Source of the DNA: Bacillota bacterium
GTDB lineage: Bacteria; Bacillota; Clostridia; Christensenellales; UMGS416
DNA length: 64,000 bases
Assembly (NCBI GenBank): GCA_023410875.1
Contig: JAEYPH010000012.1
Location: 18,918 to 82,917 of the forward strand
Reading direction: 5' to 3'
The notes under the pieces are model-generated. The model did no database searches. It saw only the letters and a list, made by a program, of their open reading frames with translations, and was not told the origin of the DNA. Below are positions 30,823-40,681 of the stretch, piece by piece (position 1 is the first letter of the stretch; each line of letters opens with the position of its first letter). The position numbers and the translations under genes were made by a program.

Positions 30823-33800
30823 ACCTTTGTCTATTCTAACACCACACGCGGCGCAAAAGAAGCCGTCAGACGATATTTTTGTGCCGCACTTCGTGCAATA
30901 CCGGGCATTGGAGTCCGGCGTCGCCGGCGGCTGCGGGTGCTCATCCTGGCCCGGAGCGGGCTCGTTTACATGGGAACCCGCCGAATCCACGGCGGCACTC
31001 TGCCCCTGTTTCGCCTTGCCGCCCGTGAGAATGCGGTAGTTGGCATAGCCGCATAACAACAACGCAATGGCGGGGGCCACCATTTGCAAAGACAAGCACA
31101 CTGCTGTCACAGCGATGAGGGCAACGGCGCTGGAGAATATGGTGATCTTTCTGGCCGAGGGTTTAGGCATGGGCGTCTTCCTGACGGCGTAACGATAGAT
31201 CAGGATGGGCACGGTATAGAGCAGGATTGTCAGGATGGCGCCCACCATAAACGCAAGCATCATCATCGAAAGGTCCATCACTCTGCCCACCAGGGGCTCC
31301 CATCTCTTCCACAGGGAAGGCGCGGAATCCACATTGGCGCTTTGCGCCTGCGTCGCTGTGGGTTGCACCGCCGGCGACGGGGAGGCGGCGGCAGAGGAAT
31401 CAAACACCGCTGTGTCCACGATGGTTTTGAGGGTTGCCTGCTGTTCCAGGCTGACTGGGCCGTTATAGTTGTTCAGTGTCAGGCGGATCACCCGGCCTCC
31501 ATGCAGCGTCAGATACTCCACAGCGCAAACAGGAAGATCGGCGTCTGGCAATTCGTACCTCGCCCTGATATAGACCGCCTGCGGTGTCGTATAGCGCCCG
31601 AGGTCCAGTTTCTCTGCGCCTTTGCGGGTGTACGCCGAGCGCAGGAAGTCCTCCGCCGCCTGCAGCACCTCCGGGGATAAGGAGGACGCCCCATCGAATG
31701 CCTGGGCGCCCTCGGCGGTGCACAGTGCCGCCTCGATCGCATAGGCCCAATCGGTCTCTATGGCGTCCAGATACACGTTCTGCTCGCGATGGTAAGATTC
31801 CAAATCCTCCACATCCAAATCCAGCAGCAAAAGATTGGGGTCTTTGGGATCGATGTTCGGCCCGAAGACGACCAGATCGTCGGGCATGGTCAGCGTCAGG
31901 CCAAGTTCAGGGATTGTGTGGGTGCCGCCTACCGAAGAGAGTGCGGCCGGCCGTGATGGCGGCGGCGGTGTGGGCAGCACCGAGGGAGCGGGAGAGCCGG
32001 CTGCCGCCGGGGCAAACACGGCGGAATCCACGATGCCGTGGAGCAGGGCTTCGCGCTCCTGGGTGATTGGTCCGTCGTAGTTGAAAAGGCCCAGTGTATA
32101 GGTTTTGCCGTTATATACCGTTTCGTATTGCAGGGTGTGGTATACCGCGTCTCCCTGCCCGCCCTTATACCGCAGGACCAGGAAGGTTGCCTGTGGCGCC
32201 GCGTATCGTGCGATGGAAAGATCGCTGTAACTGGAATCCATGGCATAGTACTCGCGGTACGAGTCTTCTATTGCCTGCAATTCATCGGCGGACATGGACG
32301 CATAATCGGACTCCCCGCCGGTGATGGTGTTCATTATAACGTGAATATTAAAATTGCCGTCAGGACTCATGGCCTGCATGTAAAGGCTTTCGTTCTTGCT
32401 GCAGTGCGCGGCCCACTCATCGGCGGAAAACCCGCCGCGCTTAAGCTCCGGGTTGTCGGGGCTCATGCCCCGCGTCAGCACAATCAGCTCAGGGGGAACT
32501 CTCAGCGTCAGGCCCAGCTCCGGGAGCGTGTGGGTCCCGCTGCCATCCGCCGGCTGCGGTGCCGGCGAGGGTGTGAGCGGTGTCGCGGCGGGGGAAGCGG
32601 CTGCCGGCGGGGCAAACACGGCGGAATCCACGATGGCGCGCAGCAAGGCCTCCTGCTCTGGCGTGACCGGCTTGCCGTAGCTGTAGAGACACAGGTTGAT
32701 GGAATACCCCTCGGATATCGTCTGGTATTGCACGGTATGATAGGGGGAGCCGTTGTGTACTTCCTGATACCGGAGGATGAAATATATAGCCTGTGCCGTA
32801 TGATACCGATCGACGGAAAAGCCCTGTACATCGGAAAACGCTTTGCGATAAAGGCCCTCTATGTCCTTGAGCTCCCCTTCGGTGGACAAGTTATAATTTT
32901 GAAACGATTTCGAATTCTCATCAGTGTACACGTCTACAGCGATGTCAAAATCGAAGTCCTGGGCGTCCAACGCCCGCAGATAGAGTTTTTCACTCTCACG
33001 GCATTGCTGGGCCCACTCGTCGGCGGTGAACCCGCTGCGCCTAAGCTCCGGGTCATCGGGGGCCATGCCCCGCGTCAGCACGATCAGGTCGGCAGGCAGT
33101 TTCAGCGCCAGGTTCGCTTCCCGGATCGTATGGGTCTTGGTGCCCGCGGCGGCAGCCGTGGCCGTGGGGCGCGGCGTTACGGCGGGAGAGGCGGCTGCCG
33201 CAGGGGCGTACACGGCGGTATCCACAATCCCCTGCAAAATGGCCTGCTGCTCCCGGGTGGGCGCCCCGTTGTAGCAGTAAATTTCCAAATAGATGGCCTG
33301 CCCGCGATGGACCGTCTGGTACTGTATGGTCCAGTACCGCAAATCGCCCTCGCTCTCATTGTACCGGACTTCGATGTAGGGCATCTGGGTCGTATCATGG
33401 CGCTGGACGGACAGGTCGCGATACCCTAAGGATTCGTAATGTGCGCGCATGGAGTCCATTTCCTGCTGCAAGCGGGCGGCAGACATGCCCGCTAGATCCT
33501 CATAGGGCCGCGAGTTCGGACTGGTTTCCATGGTGAGCGTGATGTCGTAGCTCCAGTCCGGATCCATAACCCGCATATAGTAGTTCTTTTCGCGGTATTC
33601 CCGGGCCCACTCGTCAGCGGTAAACCGGCTGCGCTTCAGCTGCGGGTCGTCGGGTTTTGTGTCCCGCGTCAGCACAATCAGCCCGGTGGGTATTTTCAGC
33701 GTCAAGCCCATCTCCTGGATCACATAGGTCTGGGTATCGGCGGCATAAGCCATTGCGGGCAGCGCCAGGGTCAGCACGAGCACGCACAGCAGGCATTTCG

Positions 33801-33867
33801 CGATCAGCTTCACAGGCGCGCCCGCGCCGTAGAAACCGGTCGAAACGATACCCTTTTCCTTCTTCAT
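30811..33867 (-). CDS. Secreted/membrane-anchored protein with four tandem repeat domains and a C-terminal zinc ribbon
   Basis: This 1018-residue protein starts with a signal peptide (LLCVLVLTLALPAMAYA, cleavage near residue 42). Four repeats of about 190-200 residues follow, at about 45-240, 250-445, 465-660 and 690-880. Each starts T-x-T-x-x-E-x-x-L-x-L-x-x-P-x-x-L-(I/V)-V, contains D-P-x-L-x-R-S/G-x-F-x-A-D-E-W-A (not kept in repeat four) and ends I-V-D-(T/S)-A-V-(Y/F). Two membrane helices lie near 905-930 and 945-965. The C-terminus is a zinc ribbon, RYCTKCGTKISSDGFFCAAC. Repeats are linked by Pro/Ala/Ser/Thr stretches as in cell-surface proteins. No known family is recognised. ATG at 33867 overlaps the upstream gene by four bases. 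Confidence 0.65.
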   Translation of the reverse strand: MKKEKGIVSTGFYGAGAPVKLIAKCLLCVLVLTLALPAMAYAADTQTYVIQEMGLTLKIPTGLIVLTRDTKPDDPQLKRSRFTADEWAREYREKNYYMRVMDPDWSYDITLTMETSPNSRPYEDLAGMSAARLQQEMDSMRAHYESLGYRDLSVQRHDTTQMPYIEVRYNESEGDLRYWTIQYQTVHRGQAIYLEIYCYNGAPTREQQAILQGIVDTAVYAPAAAASPAVTPRPTATAAAAGTKTHTIREANLALKLPADLIVLTRGMAPDDPELRRSGFTADEWAQQCRESEKLYLRALDAQDFDFDIAVDVYTDENSKSFQNYNLSTEGELKDIEGLYRKAFSDVQGFSVDRYHTAQAIYFILRYQEVHNGSPYHTVQYQTISEGYSINLCLYSYGKPVTPEQEALLRAIVDSAVFAPPAAASPAATPLTPSPAPQPADGSGTHTLPELGLTLRVPPELIVLTRGMSPDNPELKRGGFSADEWAAHCSKNESLYMQAMSPDGNFNIHVIMNTITGGESDYASMSADELQAIEDSYREYYAMDSSYSDLSIARYAAPQATFLVLRYKGGQGDAVYHTLQYETVYNGKTYTLGLFNYDGPITQEREALLHGIVDSAVFAPAAAGSPAPSVLPTPPPPSRPAALSSVGGTHTIPELGLTLTMPDDLVVFGPNIDPKDPNLLLLDLDVEDLESYHREQNVYLDAIETDWAYAIEAALCTAEGAQAFDGASSLSPEVLQAAEDFLRSAYTRKGAEKLDLGRYTTPQAVYIRARYELPDADLPVCAVEYLTLHGGRVIRLTLNNYNGPVSLEQQATLKTIVDTAVFDSSAAASPSPAVQPTATQAQSANVDSAPSLWKRWEPLVGRVMDLSMMMLAFMVGAILTILLYTVPILIYRYAVRKTPMPKPSARKITIFSSAVALIAVTAVCLSLQMVAPAIALLLCGYANYRILTGGKAKQGQSAAVDSAGSHVNEPAPGQDEHPQPPATPDSNARYCTKCGTKISSDGFFCAACGVRIDKGVYM

Positions 33868-34418
33868 CGATCCTGCGCCTCCATTTTGGTTTTTGCGCCG
33901 CATACGGGGCAATAAAGGCTGTTGGGCGATACGATCGCTTCGCACTTCGTGCAGCTGCGGTGACTGGGCGCGGCCAGGGAACCCTCCTGCAGGATGGGCT
34001 CCTCTTCCAAATAGCCGCTCCTGAGAATCCGATAGCCCAGAGATGCCCACAGCGGGGCCACCGTGATGGATAATCTGCTGCGCAGCAGCAGCATGCAGAC
34101 AATCGCCGCCGGTATGGCGATTCTGACGTAGAGCCGGGCCGCCTTTCTGGCGTCTGCCGGGTGCAGCGCAGTTCTTCTGATCACAAAGCGATAGATCAAA
34201 ATAGGACCGATGAGCAAAATGGCCGTAGAGAAAAAGCTCAGCAAACGCTGGTCGCCCATAACCGCGAGAAAAAAACGAAGAGCAGTCTTCGGCAGCGCTT
34301 CCCCCGTGCTTTGGGTTGCAATCGTGAGGAGCGCGGAGCCAACCGCATTCAAGCCGATGCGAAAAAGATGCAGGAGTAACGCCGCAATGATCAGCAGGTT
34401 TTCAAGAGAGCGCTTCAT
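33864..34418 (-). CDS. Zinc-ribbon membrane protein
   Basis: This 184-residue protein has hydrophobic segments at about 6-25, 60-80 and 100-125. A C-terminal zinc ribbon follows, HRSCTKCEAIVSPNSLYCPV plus CGAKTKM. It has the same plan (RxxLxxP... three helices then zinc ribbon) as the end of the next gene, including G-Y-R-I-L beside Y-R-I-L, and the two are translationally coupled by a 4-base overlap. That suggests a duplicated pair. The start is ATG at 34418, with GGGG about 10 bases upstream; a TTG at 34427 is an alternative. Function unknown. Confidence 0.62.
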   Translation of the reverse strand: MKRSLENLLIIAALLLHLFRIGLNAVGSALLTIATQSTGEALPKTALRFFLAVMGDQRLLSFFSTAILLIGPILIYRFVIRRTALHPADARKAARLYVRIAIPAAIVCMLLLRSRLSITVAPLWASLGYRILRSGYLEEEPILQEGSLAAPSHRSCTKCEAIVSPNSLYCPVCGAKTKMEAQDR

Positions 34419-34549
34419 ATCAGGCAACCCCCGTTCATTGCGATAGCCCAGGGACGATCCGTGCGTTTATTATCATAAACAAAAAAATAAATCAAATCAA
34501 GAACGATAATGGCCGTTTTTGGCACATGCGCCGCCGAGGCGCCAATAGG

Positions 34550-34582
34550 AAGGCCCGGCTCCCGCGGTGGAGGCCGGGCCTT
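34550..34582. terminator. Strong hairpin downstream of the SDR gene
   Basis: AAGGCCCGGC and GCCGGGCCTT pair perfectly around a 13-base loop. It has no long T-run in either direction. Its place between the two minus-strand operons suggests it ends the dgoD-SDR transcript. Confidence 0.55.
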
Positions 34583-34602
34583 GTGTTTATCGTCTGGGGC
34601 TG

Positions 34603-35373
34603 CTAGACATACTCGTTGTCGGTCAGCACCGGCAGCAGCGCGCCGCCGTCGATGGTCAGCACCGTGCCGGTGATGGACGCCGCGGCTTCGGAGCACAGGA
34701 ACACCGCCGCCGCGCCGACCTCCTCGGGGTTGGTGTAGCGCCCCGCGGGGATGCGCTGCACATTGCGCTCCCGGCCCCGTCGGGCGCCTTCGCCGTAGTG
34801 CTCCAGCCACGTGTAGCCCGGCGCGATGCACACCACGCGGATGTGGTCACGGGCCAGCTCCAGCGCCAGGTTCTCTGTCATCTTGTTCACGGCTGCCTTG
34901 GCGGCGGCGTAGATGGCTGCGTTGGGGAAGCTGCCGCGGCCATGGTTGCTGGAGATGTTGACGACCACGCCGCCGCGGCCATGCCCGCGCATGATTTCCA
35001 CGGCGCTCTGGGTGCAGAAGTACGCGCCCTTGAGGTCGGTATCCATGACGGTATGCCACAGGTCTTCTGTGGCGTCGGCGATCGGCGTAAACCGCGTGAT
35101 GCCTGCGTTGTTCACCAGAACGTCCAGGCCGTCGAAATCTTGGGAGAAGGCCTGGAACATGGCGCGGATCTGGGGCACCTGGCGGATGTCCGCCTGATAA
35201 ATCTCCGCCCGGCGGCCCAGCGCTCGCACCTGCGCCGCGGTCTGCTGGGCGCCTTCCGGCGTGCTGGAATAGTGTACGGCGATGTCATAGCCCGCCTGGG
35301 CCAGCGCCACGGCGATGCCGCGGCCAATGCCCTTGGAGCTGCCGGTGACCAGAGCTGTCTTGGCCATGGGCAT
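34603..35373 (-). CDS. SDR family NAD(P)-dependent oxidoreductase
   Basis: This 256-residue protein has the classical short-chain dehydrogenase marks. They are cofactor motif ALVTGSSKGIGRGIAV (TGxxxGIG), NNAGI, NISSN, the Y-x-x-x-K catalytic pair in AAIYAAAKAAVNKMTEN, and CIAPGYTW. It is probably a 3-oxoacyl-reductase/glucose-dehydrogenase-like enzyme; the position next to D-galactonate dehydratase suggests sugar or sugar-acid oxidation, for example galactose or galactonolactone precursor metabolism, which is an inference. ATG at 35373 follows GGAAAGGAG. dgoD lies 60 bases upstream on the same strand. Confidence 0.88.
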   Translation of the reverse strand: MPMAKTALVTGSSKGIGRGIAVALAQAGYDIAVHYSSTPEGAQQTAAQVRALGRRAEIYQADIRQVPQIRAMFQAFSQDFDGLDVLVNNAGITRFTPIADATEDLWHTVMDTDLKGAYFCTQSAVEIMRGHGRGGVVVNISSNHGRGSFPNAAIYAAAKAAVNKMTENLALELARDHIRVVCIAPGYTWLEHYGEGARRGRERNVQRIPAGRYTNPEEVGAAAVFLCSEAAASITGTVLTIDGGALLPVLTDNEYV

Positions 35374-35433
35374 GTATGGTCACTCCTTTCCAAACCAACA
35401 GCGAGGATACGAAAAAACTGCGTTTTTTCGACC

Positions 35434-36552
35434 TTACCACTCGCCGAAGGAGCCGTCGTCCTCATGGAACCAACGGGGCGTGTCCCACTCGCCGTCGTTG
35501 ATCTTGTCGGCCAGGGCTTCCTCGTCCAGCTCCACGCCCAGGCCGGGCTTGGTGGGCAGCTCGATGTATCCGTCCTTGATCACGAAAGGTTCCTTGATAT
35601 ACCCCTCGCCCAGGTGCACCTGCTCCTGGCACAGGAAGTTGGGCACGCAGGCGTCCACCTGCAGGCCGGCGGCCAGAGAGATCGGGCCCAGAGGGTTGTG
35701 GGGCGCCACGGCCACGTAATAGGCCTCGGCCATGGCGGCGATCTTCTTTGCCTCCAGGATGCCCCCGCAGTGGCAGATGTCCGGCTGCAGCACGGCGGCC
35801 GCCTGCTTCTCCAGCACCTCGCGATAGCCCCAGCGGGTAAACAGCCGCTCGCCGGTCGCAATCGGTATGCTGGTGGCGCGGGCCACCATGGCCAGCGCGT
35901 CTACGTTATCCGGCAGCACCGGCTCTTCCATGAACAGCAGGTTGTAGGGCTCCAGCGCCTTGGCCATGCGGATGGACATGGCCGGGTTGAAACGGCCGTG
36001 CATGTCCACGGCCAGGTCGCAGCTCTTGGGGATGGCCGCGCGGATGGCGGCGATCTTCTCGATGCAGTTGTCCACGAACTCCGGCGTGTCGATGTGGCGC
36101 ACCGGGCCGTGGAAGCTGGTCTTGAGCGCCGTGAAGCCCTTTTTGGCCATGGCGGCGGCGGAGGCGGCATTCTCCTCGATGGTGCTGCCGCCGATGTGGC
36201 CGTACACACGGATGCGGTCCCGTACGGCGCCGCCCAGCAGCTGGTACACGGGCACGCCCAGCCACTGGCCGGTGATGTCCCACAGGGCCTGTTCCACGCC
36301 GGACAGGGCGCTGGTCAGCACCGCGCCGCCGCGATAGAACGTGCCGCGGTACAGGATCTGCCAGTGCTTCTCGATCTGGCGGGGGTCCTGGCCGATCAGG
36401 TAGGGCTCCATCTCCTTGATGGCCATGGCCACGGTGCGGGCACGGCCCTCCACGATGGGCTCGCCCAGGCCCACGATGCCCTCGTCGGTGTGCACCTTGA
36501 GGAAGTGCCAGCGCGGCTTCACGAAGATGCTTTCCAGCTTGGTGATCTTCAT
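35434..36552 (-). CDS. dgoD: D-galactonate dehydratase (enolase superfamily)
   Basis: This 372-residue enzyme would convert D-galactonate to 2-dehydro-3-deoxy-D-galactonate in the De Ley-Doudoroff pathway. It follows E. coli DgoD closely. Matching segments are VGLGEPIVEGRARTV, ALWDITGQWLGVPVYQLLGG, VDMHGRF, LLFMEEPVLPDN (metal-binding Glu), ATGERLFTR (second Glu) and LQPDICHCGGILEAKKIA. Catalytic His and Pro lie in VAPHNPLGP, and the tail is WDTPRWFHEDDGS. ATG at 36552 follows GGAGG. Its leader contains an R2 repeat. Together with the SDR and the GH42 enzymes it suggests galactose oxidation; the aldolase and kinase of the pathway are not in the window. Confidence 0.87.
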   Translation of the reverse strand: MKITKLESIFVKPRWHFLKVHTDEGIVGLGEPIVEGRARTVAMAIKEMEPYLIGQDPRQIEKHWQILYRGTFYRGGAVLTSALSGVEQALWDITGQWLGVPVYQLLGGAVRDRIRVYGHIGGSTIEENAASAAAMAKKGFTALKTSFHGPVRHIDTPEFVDNCIEKIAAIRAAIPKSCDLAVDMHGRFNPAMSIRMAKALEPYNLLFMEEPVLPDNVDALAMVARATSIPIATGERLFTRWGYREVLEKQAAAVLQPDICHCGGILEAKKIAAMAEAYYVAVAPHNPLGPISLAAGLQVDACVPNFLCQEQVHLGEGYIKEPFVIKDGYIELPTKPGLGVELDEEALADKINDGEWDTPRWFHEDDGSFGEW

Positions 36553-36568
36553 ATTCTCCTCCTTATTT

Positions 36569-36655
36569 CGCCTTCGGCGCTGTTGCGCCTTGGCGATCTA
36601 GACGTGTTATAAAGGATTCCCGTTTATCGCCCGCCGAGGACCGTCGCCGGGCGAT
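36569..36655 (-). repeat. R2 composite repeat, copy 3, in the dgoD leader
   Basis: Read on the minus strand, ATCGCCCGGCGACGGTCC...GGGCGAT is followed after a 25-base spacer ending CACGTCTAG by ATCGCCAAGGCGCAACAGCG and CCGAAGGCGAA. This copy matches the second hairpin of the 23186 copy almost perfectly. It stops about 5 bases before the dgoD ribosome binding site, so it is part of the 5' leader of that gene rather than a 3' end. Confidence 0.82.
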
Positions 36656-36786
36656 CTCATAACATTCTCAAACTATCATTTGATAGAGGAGCGGGGACGC
36701 CTGCGGGCGGGCTCTTTTGTTCGTCTTGTGCTGATTGTTTATTTCCTCCGCCGAGTAAATCGGCGTTCGGCTTCTTAGCTCGCGTC

Positions 36787-37284
36787 TCATCCTGGGGTTG
36801 TGTTGAATAACCGAGGAGTATAGCCCAGGCTGCCCATGGCCCGCAGGAAGTCAGCGGTATCCAGTGTGATTGTGGCCTCGTTGTCGTTGGGGTGGCACTG
36901 TATGCGCGGGCTGTGGGTGAGCCCCTCATCCAGCGCCAGCGTTACGCGGCGCCCGGTGTCGTTGAGCAGGCCGAAGGGCGTCACCGAACCCGGCGTAAGC
37001 CCCAGCACCTCCAGCAGGTCTTCCGCAGGGGCGAAGCGAAGGGTTTTCATGCCCAGTGTGCGGGCCAGCGCCTTGATGTTGAGCCTCTGCTCCGCCCGCA
37101 GCACGGCCAGCACCCACGCCTCTGCGCCGTCGGTCAGGAACAGGTTCTTGCAATCGGCGCCGTCGCCGCAGTCGTATTGGGCGGCCTGCTCGCATGTGAA
37201 AACCGCCGGGTGTTCGTGGACGGCAAAAATGATCCCCAGGCTGTGCAGAAAATCGTAGACATCCTGACGGCTTTTGTACGGCAT
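36787..37284 (-). CDS. YbaK/ProX-type prolyl-tRNA editing deacylase
   Basis: This 165-residue protein has the YbaK/ProRS insertion-domain fold. YDFLHSLGIIFAVHEHPAVFT, CEQAAQYDCGDGADCKNLFL (C-x-x-N-L-F-L; K-N binding element), LNIKALARTLGMKTLRFA and GSVTPFGLLNDTGRRVTLAL match the family. Members hydrolyse mischarged Ala- or Cys-tRNA(Pro). ATG at 37284 has AAAAGGAG 13 bases upstream, a long but acceptable distance. The stand-alone gene has no operon partner. Confidence 0.87.
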   Translation of the reverse strand: MPYKSRQDVYDFLHSLGIIFAVHEHPAVFTCEQAAQYDCGDGADCKNLFLTDGAEAWVLAVLRAEQRLNIKALARTLGMKTLRFAPAEDLLEVLGLTPGSVTPFGLLNDTGRRVTLALDEGLTHSPRIQCHPNDNEATITLDTADFLRAMGSLGYTPRLFNTTPG

Positions 37285-37501
37285 ACGCGTTGGTTGGCTC
37301 CTTTTCAGGGCTATCGGCATGATTATAGCACGGGTTGCGGTAGAGGATATGGGGTATTTGGCGGATGATTACCGGGAAGAGGCCATAGGGCGATGAAAGA
37401 ATGGTCGATATAGGGGTATGGCGTGTTGTTATAGTACCCTGATTTTGGTAGAATATGGTCACGCTCCATACATAGATCCCACAGGTGAAGGAGGTTTTTC
37501 C

Positions 37502-37975
37502 ATGAGATCTTCCGCTTCCCTTCGAAAAGGTGAGCCTGAAGGACGCAATATTCTGACGTTCGCATCCGGATGGGTCTGCTTTGTCGCATTCGTTCTGCTG
37601 CTCGCACTCGCGGCGGGCTGCAGCGCTCCGGCCCCAGAGCTTTCCGCCGTTTTTGATGAAGATGCCGTAAAGCAGAAGGCGCAGGATGTCATTGCCTTGT
37701 TCAACGCGCAAGACACCGATGCAATAAGGGAAATCTCCTCACAAACCTTGAATGACGCTCTTACAGACGACGTATTTTCACAGATTTATGCGGCGCTGGG
37801 GCAGGGCGGCGACTTTATGGAAGTCACGAACATGACGGCCTCCGGTTCTGCCAACAAGAGCACCGGCGAACAGTTCGCGGTGGTCGTGGCGCAGGCAAAG
37901 TATAAAAATAAAAGCTTCACCTATACCATTTCATTCGACACCGATATGAAACTCGCGGGGATTTATTACAAATGA
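37502..37975 (+). CDS. DUF3887-type lipoprotein
   Basis: This 157-residue protein has a lipoprotein signal: a hydrophobic stretch FVLLLALAAGCSAP with lipobox L-A-A-G-C, Cys near residue 40. The preceding residues (RSSASLRKGEPEGRNILTF) make a long n-region. The rest, KQKAQDVIALFNAQDTDAIR and SKS/KFTY-type beta strands, resembles the DUF3887 alpha-beta fold, a common outer-surface domain in Firmicutes. ATG 37502 has GGAGG 7 bases upstream. Function unknown. Confidence 0.7.
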   Translation: MRSSASLRKGEPEGRNILTFASGWVCFVAFVLLLALAAGCSAPAPELSAVFDEDAVKQKAQDVIALFNAQDTDAIREISSQTLNDALTDDVFSQIYAALGQGGDFMEVTNMTASGSANKSTGEQFAVVVAQAKYKNKSFTYTISFDTDMKLAGIYYK

Positions 37976-37981
37976 AACAAA

Positions 37982-38008
37982 CGCTGCCGGTGCGCAACAT
38001 CGGCAGCG
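37982..38008 (+). terminator. Hairpin after the DUF3887 gene
   Basis: CGCTGCCG and CGGCAGCG pair perfectly around an 11-base loop, just after the stop codon. No T-run follows, so termination ability is uncertain. Confidence 0.45.
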
Positions 38009-38047
38009 ATTGGGACGACTTGTCATAACTGTGCCAGCGAACGCCGC

Positions 38048-39100
38048 CTACAGCGGCCGGATGTTGTCCACCTTCCAGTTCCCCTTGTCGTTGGCCTGCT
38101 CGATGCAGCGGATGCCCAGCGGGCGCGCACCGTACAGGCCGTCGCCCTCGCGGCGCACCAGCGCCAGCGTCACCTCGCCCTCGGCGCTCAAAGGCGCGAA
38201 CCGCGCGGCCTCCACGCGTTCATACGCACCCAGGAAATCGCCGATCTGATCGATGGTCAAACCTGTGGCCAGCTCCTGGGACAGATACCCAGTGGCTTCA
38301 TCGGCCTGGCCCAATGCCCACGCCTCCAGGAAGGCCCGGGCGGTGTCCTCGGCGCTCTCGGGAATTTTTGGATCGCCCTCGAACCACACCAGATGCTGCT
38401 GCTCGGTGTATTGGCCGTCGGCATAGGTCCACGTGGTCAGGCGGGCGTGGCCGGCGGTGTCGCCCATGGGCAGCAGGCTGGTCACTTCTCCGTGCTCGTC
38501 CACATCCACCCGGGCGGAGCTCTCACGGAACAGCTCCCGCCAGGCGCCGTCCTGGTCGCCGTCCGGCGCGGCGATCACGACCCAGTCGCTGACGCCCTGG
38601 CTGCGCACGGCCACGGCCTGGCGGCCCTCCAGGTCCAGCGCCAGCAGCTCCGGGCGGCCGCTGGGCAGCGACAGGCTTAAGACCGCGTTGCCGGCGTCGT
38701 CCTCCACGACCAGCCAGTTGGTCACGTAGCGCAGCAGCGTGGCGCGGTAGCCGTCGCGCAGGTTGATTTGCGACAGCAGGTCCGGCGTCACCGGCAAAAA
38801 GCTGTTGCTGGGCGACGCCTCGGGGAAAATCTCGGCCTCCACGACGCCCCGGGGCCAGCGCACCAGCCGCGCGGGCAGGGCCTCCTGGGGCGCAGTCAGC
38901 GTTCCTTCGGCAAAATCCAGCCGGAAAGCGCCGGGGATGTGGCCCTGGGCCAGCGGCACATAATGCACATAGCAGCGGCCGTTTTCCGGCACGGGCAACC
39001 CTGCCGGCTGGTCCTGGGTCACCTCGCCAATGGGGGCGTTGTTGGCGTAGAGCAGACACGGAACGGCGCTTTTGATGACCAACATGGGCACAGCACGCAT
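38048..39100 (-). CDS. Uncharacterised protein with C-terminal NTF2-like region
   Basis: This 350-residue protein has no recognised family. The N-terminal half is beta-rich (VIKSAVPCLLYANNAPIGE, ENGRCYVHYVPLAQ, GAFRLDFAEGT). The C-terminal half, SAEDTARAFLEAWALGQADE followed by YLSQELATGLTIDQIGDFL, looks like an NTF2/SnoaL-type alpha-beta cone. No signal peptide or membrane segment is seen. ATG at 39100 has AAAGGGGAG six bases upstream. It is divergent from asnS. Confidence 0.5.
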   Translation of the reverse strand: MRAVPMLVIKSAVPCLLYANNAPIGEVTQDQPAGLPVPENGRCYVHYVPLAQGHIPGAFRLDFAEGTLTAPQEALPARLVRWPRGVVEAEIFPEASPSNSFLPVTPDLLSQINLRDGYRATLLRYVTNWLVVEDDAGNAVLSLSLPSGRPELLALDLEGRQAVAVRSQGVSDWVVIAAPDGDQDGAWRELFRESSARVDVDEHGEVTSLLPMGDTAGHARLTTWTYADGQYTEQQHLVWFEGDPKIPESAEDTARAFLEAWALGQADEATGYLSQELATGLTIDQIGDFLGAYERVEAARFAPLSAEGEVTLALVRREGDGLYGARPLGIRCIEQANDKGNWKVDNIRPL

Positions 39101-39112
39101 GGTTGACTCCCC

Positions 39113-39141
39113 TTTACGCGATAGTGGGCTTGCAGTATAAT
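39113..39141 (+). promoter_or_regulatory. Sigma-A type promoter of asnS
   Basis: TTTACG at 39113-39118 and a perfect TATAAT at 39136-39141 are spaced by 17 bases. It lies about 70 bases before the asnS start. No T-box leader motif was seen in the short leader. Confidence 0.65.
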
Positions 39142-39211
39142 CTATTCATGTCTTTGCCAAACTATGTAAGCCCTTGTAAATCCCGCCAAATTCGCTATCG
39201 GAGGACCTGAC

Positions 39212-40615
<1,404 letters not shown>

Positions 40616-40627
40616 TAAGGTGGTATC

Positions 40628-40662
40628 AAAAAACCGGCAGCGGAGTTTGCTGCCGGTTTTTC
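40628..40662 (+). terminator. Rho-independent terminator after asnS
   Basis: AAAAACCGGCAGC and GCTGCCGGTTTTT pair perfectly around GGAGTTT, with the T-run included. Because it is symmetric it may also serve the converging 40682 gene. Confidence 0.92.
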
Positions 40663-40681
40663 TATGACTAAGTTTGTGAAG

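Noticed and set aside
34567..36612. Long plus-strand reading frame of 681 residues across the SDR and dgoD genes
   Set aside because: It is opposite two well-supported genes, has a His/Ala/Gln-rich composition with no domain, and no ribosome binding site. It is a shadow caused by high GC.
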